Shown one piece after another: positions 9,346-19,900 of a stretch of DNA of 47,460 bases. Both the position numbers and the translations under genes were made by a program. The notes below the pieces were generated by a model. The model was not told the DNA's origin. It saw nothing but the letters and a program-made list of their open reading frames with translations, and ran no database searches. Origin of the DNA: Opitutia bacterium (GTDB taxonomy: Bacteria; Verrucomicrobiota; Verrucomicrobiia; Opitutales; Seribacteraceae); contig NZEN01000079.1 of assembly GCA_002689665.1 (NCBI GenBank), positions 1 to 47,460 on the forward strand. Direction: 5' to 3'. Every line of letters begins with the position of its first letter. Position 1 is the first letter of the stretch.

Positions 9346-10542
9346 GTGATTATGTTTGTACCACACTTGAATGAATTTCCATCTTTCGATCTAATAAAGT
9401 TATTATCAACATGCTTTGGTAAACCAACCGGAGATACGAGCGTGTGCATTCTGATCGATCTTCCTGAACTCAGCGAGATGGTTAATCATAAGTTTTTAGA
9501 ATCCAATGATTTTTCGGTTCAAGCTCATGCTGTCGATAAATTTTATAATCCTTTGCGTGGCGATCTAGGGAAGGAATTTAATGTTTCCAAAATTGACCTG
9601 TTTGCTTTTAAAACGACCTTTGGAAGCAATCTTGACCCGGAAGATGACGCAATCGACTCGTCCGGCAATACTCTTTCTCTGGATAAGGATGTCTATCCTA
9701 ATTATGATATCATTCTCGCGATTACCGACTATTCGCTCACGGCTCCACTCACTGCAAAAGCTAAAATTTATGGGTTTAGAGGAGCTACCTTGCACGGGCT
9801 CAATGACATAATCCTAAACTCGGGTCTCTCTGTTGATTACAACGATATCAGCAAACAAGCTGAAGTTTTTCGGGCTGTCCTCACTCAATCGGACAATTTT
9901 GAAATAACTTTCGAAACAACCTTCGGGCATTACACCCTCCACATCGACTGTGAAAAGCAGGAGGCCCAGAAAAGCCACGGTTTGTGTCCGGCCGGCAAAC
10001 CTGATGTCGCGAATCTTCCCGCAGGGGAAGTATACTTTGTTCCGTCGGGTGCAAGTGGTTCTTTTCCTTTTAGGTATTCCGATGGCACCTTAGCAGAAAT
10101 GATAGTGGAAGATGGTAAAATCACATCCGCTAAATTTCTTAGCGGTGATGAAAAGAAAGTAGAAATGCGTAATAAGCAGCTCTCTGAAGATCCAGCCACG
10201 GGAATCATAGGAGAACTCGGTTTTGGTACCCAGTTGCTGCCATTTTCAGGTAAAGATATACAAGACGAGAAAATTTTTGGTACTTGTCATGTGGCAACAG
10301 GTCGTAGCGATCATTTGGGAGGAAACTTGACTCCGGATCTTTTTAATTCAAAGATGAATGCTTCACACGACGATATTCTTTACGCTCCTCCAAAAACACC
10401 CGAGATCAATGTTGCAAGTGTCAAAATGCATAAAAACGGTAGCAGTACTGAAATTTTTGCAAATTACGAGCCCACATCATGGTTACTTGATCAAGTTTCT
10501 TCCGAATATCCGGTCGAAAAATTTGCAGCGGTTCCTGTTTAA
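9346..10542 (+). CDS. M29 aminopeptidase/NicX-like metalloprotein
   Basis: LPAGEVYFVPSGASGSF, IIGELGFGTQ, EKIFGTCHVATGRSDHLGGN and SHDDILYAPP resemble M29/NicX-type metal-ligand motifs. Confidence 0.65.
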   Translation: MIMFVPHLNEFPSFDLIKLLSTCFGKPTGDTSVCILIDLPELSEMVNHKFLESNDFSVQAHAVDKFYNPLRGDLGKEFNVSKIDLFAFKTTFGSNLDPEDDAIDSSGNTLSLDKDVYPNYDIILAITDYSLTAPLTAKAKIYGFRGATLHGLNDIILNSGLSVDYNDISKQAEVFRAVLTQSDNFEITFETTFGHYTLHIDCEKQEAQKSHGLCPAGKPDVANLPAGEVYFVPSGASGSFPFRYSDGTLAEMIVEDGKITSAKFLSGDEKKVEMRNKQLSEDPATGIIGELGFGTQLLPFSGKDIQDEKIFGTCHVATGRSDHLGGNLTPDLFNSKMNASHDDILYAPPKTPEINVASVKMHKNGSSTEIFANYEPTSWLLDQVSSEYPVEKFAAVPV

Positions 10543-10855
10543 ATCTGTTTTTTTTGGTTTTTCGGTAACTTTACTTTCGGGCTTTAGGATTGCTCCCAGC
10601 GTTCCTGTTGTACCTAGGGTTTCTAAGGTTAGTCCTGTTCAATCTTTTGCCTCTTTTACTCGGGCACCAAAAGTGCCCTTCGCTCCGAAGGCTAGGTTTG
10701 CTCCACGTGCACCTTCAACCAAGTTCCCACCACGAGTAAAAAGGCCCAAGTTGCCAACCCGCCCGAAACCAACGAGGTTGGTTCCTTTTGTAAAGAGGGC
10801 CCCTGTCGTTCCGAGACCCAAGCCAGTGAGGGTGGTGCCGCAAAGACTTTTTTGA
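10543..10855 (+). other. Low-complexity Pro/Arg/Lys/Val-rich open frame with several short perfect hairpins; coding status uncertain
   Basis: Downstream part of ORF 10358..10855 translates as ...RAPKVPFAPKARFAPRAPSTKFPPRVKRPKLPTRPKPTRLVPFVKRAPVVPRPKPVRVVPQRLF; no ATG/GTG/TTG start after the upstream gene ends (a TTG lies at 10523); hairpins GGGCAC/GTGCCC, CCTTCG/CGAAGG, AACCAAC/GTTGGTT. Confidence 0.45.
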
Positions 10856-10971
10856 CCTCTTATTTTGTTTCCATATGTGATGAAAAGTTTTGCATAAATC
10901 TAAGTTTTAGCTGAAATTTATGGAATGCGTGAGCATTACAGCCCATCTGCTCAAAAATTCTATTCCGGCTA

Positions 10972-13900
10972 ATGAATCGGAAGCTCTTTTTTGGTTTCAT
11001 TATAGCTTATTTCAATGTGCTTCATTGGGAAACTTTTTTGCAGGCAGATAGTTTCCCTTATTTTTCTGAGGTTGAAGACCCCAATGGATCCTACCAGTTC
11101 TTCGAAAATCAATATTATAAATTTACAACTACCAGTCGGAATCTTTTTATAAGTGATCAGGTAAATTCGGATGCAAATTTGAGCGAAGTTTTTCCTTCAA
11201 AGCACGTTTCTAGTGATGAATATATTTTGTTCAATGCAACCCACGGTTCCCCGAGACTGAATTATTATTTTGACCCCGATGATCTTGATTTTAACGGATC
11301 CATTCAAGTTATTCCATATTTGGAGGAGGGTCCCATTATTCCTACCTCTCTAGCCTCAGAGGATTACTTTGGTTATGAGTTGGTGATTAACGATTGGAAC
11401 GAGACCATTGTTAGTTCTCCAAGTAAAAATTCGAATAGTGGGAGCATCTATGTTTTCGAACATAATGCAAGTAATCAGTTTATTCAAAAAAGTCAGCTTC
11501 TACCAGAGTCTGGCGACGAAGGATGGTGGGGTGACTCTCTTGAAGTTTCAGGCGATTTACTTTTCATTGGAGCACCTAATGCAGCTCTAAATGCAGGTAA
11601 GGTGCTTCTTTATCAGCGGATAAACGGAATATATACGAAGCAAGCGGAGCTTTCTGACCCTCGCACAGGTATTACTGAGTTTTTTGGTTCATCCATTTCA
11701 TTTGGTGCTAACCAAGAAAAGCTAATTATATCTCCTAATGTAGAGGGAAGTGATAGGGCCGGCCGTGTGGAGATATTTGATTTGGATGCGTTGGGAAACT
11801 TAACTCATGATCAAACCTTGTGGTCGGATGATAATGTTTCCGGTAATTACTTTGGAATTGATCATGCCTTGACCGAAGAATATCTGATTGTCGGGGCCCC
11901 AAAAGAAGACAACCAATACGGACGGGCATATATTTTTGATCGGGAGAATAACGGAAGCTGGTCCAATAGTCCAACAAGCCTTGTGCCTAGTTCTTTATCC
12001 GCTAACGACGAATTTGGGTACACCGTCGAAATAAATGAAAACTTTGCATTTGTCGGAGCAAGAGTTGGGGATGGAAATGTGACAGATTCAGGGGCAGTTT
12101 ATATTTTTAACAAACAAAATGAATCCTGGGTTGAAACAGCCAAATTGTTTCCACCCAGTGGCGATAGCAATCAAATATTTTCGGTATCTCTGGAAGCTTT
12201 AGATGATTTAATCGTGGTAGGGTCTATTGGAGTGGGAAGCGAAGGGATGGCTTATGTCTATAAAATGCACGAGGGAAATGCGAGTGACTGGCGTTTGATT
12301 TCGGCTCTCGATAACAACGGATCTTCTACTACCAATAGAAATTATTTATCTATAGCCGTGCAGAAAGGTATCATTGCAATTGGTAGCCCTGAGGATTCAG
12401 TAAACTTAACTGACGGAGGCTCATTTAAAGTTTTTTACAATGAGGGGTGGCAGCTCCAAAACCCAATGCCCCTTGATCCTTTGTTTACATCAGTTCCTTC
12501 CGCGACTTTAGACATTTTAGAGGACTCACTAAGTGGTGCATCCTATGACTTTGAAGTAGAGCATCCATTTGAAAATAATTTCACATGGAATATCTCATCG
12601 GATAATGCACCTGCAAATACTTTTTCTGTCTCTTCCGAGGGAAATTTTTCTTATTTGCCTGAGGGCAACTTTAGTGGGGTAAAAAACTTTACTATTGGAG
12701 TTAGCTCGTTAAATGGTGGGAGAAATCATTCATTTCAGGTCAATATCATCTCACAGCCTGACTCGCCGATTTTTGATGCAGGGCAATCCAATGAGTTACA
12801 GGCAGTCTGGGTGGGGGAGGATACAGATCAGACCATCCAAGTATACGATTCTGATGATAATGATACACTTACAATTACTGCGAATTCTTTACCAGATGGA
12901 CTTCTTATTGTAGGTCATTCAATCCAAGGTAGAATAACGGATGACAGCTTACTAAATGGTGCATCCTACAGGGATTTCCAACTTGAACTTGTTGTTTCCG
13001 ATGGAGTCCCTGCAACTGATGACGCGACTAAGTTTTTTAATTTGAGGGTTTATTCAAGAAATTCGGCACCCTTTTTTACCGATGAGAATGGCACGCCTGT
13101 TACAACTAAGGACATCACCTTAAATGAAGATTTTACGGTTGCTGATTGGGCACAAGCATTTGGTCAATTAAGGTTCCAGGATGATTACACCGAGAGTGGG
13201 TTTACTCTTACACTAGAGACAAACGCCAGTCACGGAGTTGTTTATTTGGATGTTTTGTCTTCCACTCCTATTGTTTTCTTACCTGATGAGAATTATTTCG
13301 GGACAGATGTTTTTTCGGTCGCCTTGCATGATGATAACAATCCATCGAAGTCCTTTGTCCTACCTGTGAATGTAACCATAAATCCCGTGAATGATGCACC
13401 CGTTTTGTCATCTGCCATCCAGGTTCAGGCAAGTGAAGGGATCCCGTTCAGTTACGATATTTCCTGGGTAGATGTCGATCATGATTCGGGACATGTGGTT
13501 ACAATCACGGATTTACCTGGGTGGATCACTTATGACGATACAAATTACAGAATTCAGGGAACTCCTGAATGGGAAGATTACAGGAGTGACCCGTATAAAG
13601 TATTCATACTTATCGAGGACCCTGCAGGTGGTTCCGGCTATGCAACTATTGAAATAGACATCATACCACTAAATTATCCACCCAAATTTAATCAAGAAAA
13701 CTTAAGTCTTTCGATTCCAGAGGATACACAATTGACAATTCCCCTTTCTGCTTTTGATCAAGACCTAATTGATGGTTTAGTTACTTGGAGTTTTGTAACC
13801 GAGCCCTTGCATGGCACTTTTTCACTCTCTGCAAATAATTACCAAAGCGTGGTTGAGTATCAACCTGAAGGGAACTACACGGGTGCAGACTTTTTAGAGA

Positions 13901-16900
13901 TTAAAATTTACGATCCCCTGCACCCTCACTTGTTTGATCTTTTAGAAGTAGATATATTTTTGCAAAGCGTTGAAGATCCACCCGTAATTTTTCCAAGGGC
14001 TAAGTATACGGATGCAGTAGTAGGGCATGAGTGGAATTTTGAATATGCTTGGCAAGATGGTGATATTAATCAAACCGTGCAGATAATTCCACCAACTTTG
14101 CCTTCCTGGTTAACATTCCAAGGTAATATTGACAGCAACGCATCTCGAGCGAGAATTTTTGGAGTGCCATCTTCTTCTGATCTTGGAATCACAAGTATTA
14201 CACTGGAAGCTTCAGATAGTACAGAGCTTGTTGGAAATGAAACTTTTGAGATAAATGTATTGGCCGAAAACTTCGTCCCAGAAATCGTTGAGGGTGAGAA
14301 TCTTTCCGTTGAGTTAGTCGAAGATGGTTTTTGGGAGAAAGTCAACGCACTGACTAGCTATGATCAGAATAAGCAAAGACAGCAGTGGACGGTCCTTTCT
14401 GGTCCCCAAAATGGGGTAGTTCAACTTACTGAAGAAAATGAAAACCTAAAGACAATAAGGTATTCTCCTGGCAGTAATTTTAATGGAGATGATTCAGTTG
14501 TTATTCAACTAAGTGATGGGATCGATAGCGATCAATTCACTTATTATTTCAAGGTAATAAGCGTGGATGATGCCCCGTTCTTTACTTCTAATCAAGAAGG
14601 GGACACTTTTAGAGTCGAAGATGGAGAACTATTCGAACAAGAGATTACCTTCTTTGATGGTGACATGGATTTGTCCCATTACACTACAACAGGACTACCA
14701 CCATGGGTGAGTCTGGATGCTTCAAATTTTGCTAATGGAATTCTTCATTTATCGGGAAGGCCATCGGTGGCTGATGAAGGAAACTATCAGGTTACAATCA
14801 ATATTTTTGACGAAAAAAACCTTTCAAGCACTCTATCCTTTAATCTGGAGGCATATGTTTATAATTATCCTCCCGTTTTAACTTTTTCTGAACCGCACTT
14901 AGAGTTTGATGAAGATCAATCCAAGGTAAGGTTAGGAGTTCTCTCAGTTACTGACAGAGATCAAGCAAGTGGTCACAATTGGAGTATCCCTCTTCAACCC
15001 CGAAATGGAATTGCCATTTTTACACTTCTTGGCAATGAACGTGTACTCTATTATTTGCCTGATGGTAACTTTTCCGGGGTAGATGAACTAACATTAGCTG
15101 TCAGCGACAATGGTACAGCATTAGGAGATTCCAAATCTGAAAGTCGAAATATCCAAATAACAGTTAATCCAATTCCGGACTCACCTATTTTTGTTTCGGT
15201 TCCAACTGAGCAGGCTTATTCGGATGAGGATTATATTTACAATATAAAAGCCAAAGATGGAGATTTACCAATAGACGAACTTAAGATTGAGCTCGTTTCT
15301 GCCCCGCCTTGGCTTACTTTCCAGGACCATGGAGATGGCACGGGAGTATTAAGTGGAAAAGCAACTTATAAAGATGAGGGACTTTTTGAAGTTCATTTTA
15401 AAGTTGAGGACTTGAATGGGGATGACGATGAACAGTCCTTTTTACTTGATGTAACAGTATTAGACTATCCTCCGCAGTTTAGATCCAAGAAGACTGATAC
15501 AATTTTAGAAAAAGTCATTCTCTACGTGAATGAAGATCAATTACTCGATAAATGGATAAATCCAAGAGATTTTTATGCCTACAACCCCGACCCTGAACCT
15601 GATGATTATAAAGAAATAAGGTGGTATGTCGAAAAAGACTCTCAGCAGGGAAGCGAATTACAGGTAAGCGGCAGTGGAGATAAGCCCACTCTTTTTAAAT
15701 ATAAACCAAGATCTAATTTTAATGGAACGGATTATTTTAGTTTAGTTATGGATGAGGGAGATCTTAAGACTGAGTTACCCTTCGAGGTCCAGGTTACTCC
15801 GGTGGCAGACCCCCCCTCGTTTTCATCGAATATCCAATCACTCTATTTAGTAAACCAAGGTGAACCTTTTGAACTTCCCATATATGCAGAGGATATAGAT
15901 TCCACGCGGATACAATTTAGACTGTTAGGTCCGACTTGGGATGAAAATCCTTGGTTAAATGTAGAAGATTATAATTCAAGTGGAAATGTTGTACTTCGAG
16001 GTATCCCTCAAGTTGCTCCAAATGGAAATATTTATCAATATTCCATTGTCGCAATGGATGAAAACGGTCTGCTTGCCGAAAAAGGGTTCTCAGTGGAAGT
16101 ACAAGGAATTAATTCCCCCCCGAGTATTATTTCTGAAGAAATTGAAATTCTTTTTGATCCAGATGGTGCACCTATTTCCGACATTGCATCATTGCGTGCG
16201 TATGACCCTGATGGCGATGCATTGACTTGGTCCTTGCTTGGGGAAGACAAGGAACCAGTTTGGGGCACTGCATTTGTAGAGGGTAATGGTAGTACACCAA
16301 GCAGGCTAAGTTATGTCGCTAAGTCCCTAAAAGCTTCCCAGGATAAGTTTTGGCTCAAAGTTTCTGATGGGGTCGGCAGCGACACGATTCTTGTTAGGCC
16401 AATTATTGCATGGGGAACTGGATTGTCTGTTGTCGGTGAATTTACTGATTTTTCAATTAAAGAGATGCAGGGTTTCTCTAAAGACATCAGCTTTTTTCCA
16501 AATAACTCTCTTGACGAAATTACCTTCCATTTAAAAGAGGGACCCTCTTGGATTGCTGTTAATCAAATTTCAAAAAATAAATTTAGAGTCCGTGGAGTTG
16601 CCCCTCAAGGGAGTTCAGCGAACTATCACATTTCTCTGGAAGCGAAAGGGGAGGTTACCGCTCCCTACGGAGTTGATTTTAACTTAGAAGTACAAAGTAG
16701 TGTACCTCCAACTTTGGAACTCAAAGATAATCTTCTGGTTAGACTCTCTAGTTTTGAACCGTTTGATGATCAAAATTTTCGTGCGAGTGATGCCAATGGT
16801 AAAGATTTATCTTCTGATGTTTTAATCGAGGAAAAAGATGGTACAGGTTTTAAAGGTTTCAAGACTTTGGAATACACCGTTTCGGATCAATTTGATAATT

Positions 16901-19900
16901 TCGCATCTGAAACACTTCTCGTTCGTCAATATTTCGAATGTCCCTTGCTCGTCGATACAAAGAGACTGAAGTTTAACTCGAAAAATCTATTAGCTTCTTG
17001 GGCAAATGATGGAAAAATGCAGATTTGTGCAGACCAATTTCAAATTACTGAAGTAAATGGAACAGTAGGATTTTTTCCGCCCGTTGATGGCTCAAGCAGT
17101 CATCTTATTTCCCGTAATTTAGCTGTAATGAATTCACTGGAATTTAAGGGAAGTAATGTAAGTGTTTCTGAACTTTTGAACGATGGCAGAAATACATTCA
17201 TAAGCGGTTATTTCTCAGAACATATCACATTTGGATTTAATTCAATTTATTCAGAATTTCCAAATAATGCTTTTGTTGGATCCTTCGATCAAAACGGAAA
17301 TGTAATTTGGGTTAAATCTTTCGGATCAAGTAATCCAATTGAATCATTGAAACTTTCTTTTTCAGGGGAAGGTAAACTCGTAATGGGGGGGGCTTTTTAT
17401 GAATCTTTAACATTCCGGGGTCCTAATGATCTTCATATGGTGGAAAGGAATAAAGGTGTCTTTTTATTTGAATTTGAAGAAGACGGATTACTTACGAAAA
17501 GCATTTCTTATGAAATAAACTCCGCGGCGTCTGTAGCAGGTGTGGCGTCTGATAGAGAAAATACTTACTTGATTGTTAATAATTGGGAGGGGAATGAAGG
17601 TTTAGATTCCCGCGTTTTGCTCATGGGTAGCGATCTGGAAATACTCAATGAGGTGAGTTTACAAAGCACAAAAAATGTAAACCTGGTTGATTTTGAAATT
17701 GTTAATGGGCATTGTGTAGTGGCAGGGAATTTTGAGGGTACTTTATCTTTGGGTGGCAATAATTTGCTTACTGGCAGTAGCCCGTCTGCATTTTTAATCT
17801 GTCTTGATGATCAAAGTAATGCAACTTGGGCAAAAGTAATTTCAAGTTCAGAAGCTTCTAATATTCATGCCTTAGAGTCCGATTATTGGGGAGACCTCTT
17901 AGTCGGAGTTTCTTTCTCCGGAAGTATTGAGACGGGAATAGGGGCGGTTGCTTCAGCGGGTTTTGATGATTTACTCTTAGTAAATTACAAACTTTCTGAT
18001 GCCAGTCCTTTGTGGTTCAAGAGTATTGGCGGCGTAGGAGAAGAGCGTTTCCATTCATTGAAGACAGGAACAATGGGGACTCCTCTTTTACATTTTGAAA
18101 CTCAGGAAGGACTTTTTATGGATGGATATGACTTTTCTCCTACTACTCACAATGAGGTTCACTCGGTTCGATTTGTTTCTAAATCAGGTATTCCTGAAAT
18201 TGAATTAAATGAAATTATGATTAGCGAGATTGGAGATTTTTCTTTTGGTTTAGAAGTGGTGTATCCTGAATATCTATTTTTCGAAAAAGTTTCTGGCCCT
18301 GATTGGGTGAATATAAAGACCAAAGATGGTAGTTTGGGTAGAGCTTCTATAATAGGAAACAGCAAATATGCTTCTCTTAGTGAAATAAATGCGGAAAATA
18401 TTTTAAAAGTAAGAGTTTTTACAATTGATGGTACTTACAGTGAAAAGAACATAACAATTACATTCTCGAATGATGATGGTTTTGATATACAAGCTGGAGC
18501 TCTGCCAAAAAAGAATGAGGATCTGTCTTTTCATTTTGAAAATAATACAGAAATTTCCTGTATCTCACCTGACCTGAATGGCGGTTGGGTTCTCGCTGGA
18601 TTATTCCCTGAATTAGTCGATGATGATCCGCCACTTTTCAAATCATCAAGTCAGCTGGCTTTACTCTCAGATTCCATGGAGCTTTCGCTCTTATGCTCTT
18701 TTTATTCAAGTGATAAATTGAATGTTTCAGACATTAAATACATCCAAGATAACTCTATTTTAGCCTATGGTACTTTTAGTGGAATTCTGAAATTTAAAGA
18801 TATCGAGTTAACTTCAGCAGGTCTGAAAGATCTATTTCTAATGCGCATTAGTGCTGATGGGGAATTGATTGATTATACAACTTTCGGCTCAGTCTATAGC
18901 GAAGAGTCTGGGGAAATGATACTTAATGAAAAGGGCGATGTTCTGATTTCAGGCTCTTTTCAGGACCAGATAATCATCGGGGTAGAGTCGTTGATGTCTA
19001 GTGGTCAAGAGGATGGCTTTATTGCATCGCTTTCAATCAACGAATTTATGAAAGTTAATTGGGCAGAGAATTATGGTTTCACTGGAATAGATCATATTGA
19101 TTCAATTTGTAGGATCTCTGATGATCAATTCATTGCTGCTTCAATTTCGAGTACAGATACAACCGACTCAGAGTTTTCTCCAAGTTTTCAGCCTATTTCG
19201 AGATTAGACCTAAGACTGATTGATGGGGGAGATGGATTAACCAAAGATATCTTCACATTTTATTCTAATGGGCGGATTAATAATGCAAAAGTTGTCTCTG
19301 CTCTTTCTTTAAGCGGTCGTGTTGTATGTGCATTTGAATTTGAAGGAAAGCTTGAATGGCCTGAAGGAGAGATCCGGTCAAAAGGTGGGTTTGATATTTT
19401 TTCAACATCGTTGGGTGCAAGTTTTGCCAACCCTGTGAACTTTTCATTATTAGGGGGAATGTGGAATGATCGATTAAGCGACCTGCAAAGCATGAATGAA
19501 GACTATTATATTTCGTCAACATTTTATAATAGCATGAAGTTAGGCGATAAATTTATCAATTCGGTCGGTTCCAGTGATGCTGTTTTGGTAAAAGTAGACT
19601 CCGTCTCTCATGAAATCTTAGATTTTTTCCACTTATCCTCTCCGGTTCCGGATGCGATCAAATTTGTTTACCCCATTTCCGACGAATTTATCTTGCTGGG
19701 TGGTTCGACGGAGGCCGTTAAACCATTAATGCAGAATGACGAAGCATTTATTTCTTTTCTAGGTTCAAAGGTAACTGAGCCGAGAGTTTTGTCTTCAGTG
19801 CCTTTTGCGTTACCTCTTTCTTACCCCTTTTCTTTTACTATCAAAACTGGACCTTGGCCATTAGCTGTCACAGAATTGAAACTAGTAGATTATGATGAAG

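Noticed and set aside
10662-10691. Hairpins as a rho-independent terminator for the M29-like gene
   Set aside because: Neither stem is followed by a T-run; recorded as structure only.
10639-10821. Minus-strand ORF MGLGTTGALFTKGTNLVGFGRVGNLGLF... (Gly-rich repeats)
   Set aside because: It is the antisense reading of the Pro/Arg-rich stretch; Gly periodicity follows from Pro codons on the other strand. No start context or homology supports it.
14070-14345. Antisense ORFs inside the giant gene and elsewhere (e.g. 14070..14345, 24807..25217, 43000..43500)
   Set aside because: Fully contained opposite confident coding regions and lack recognisable domains or start context.
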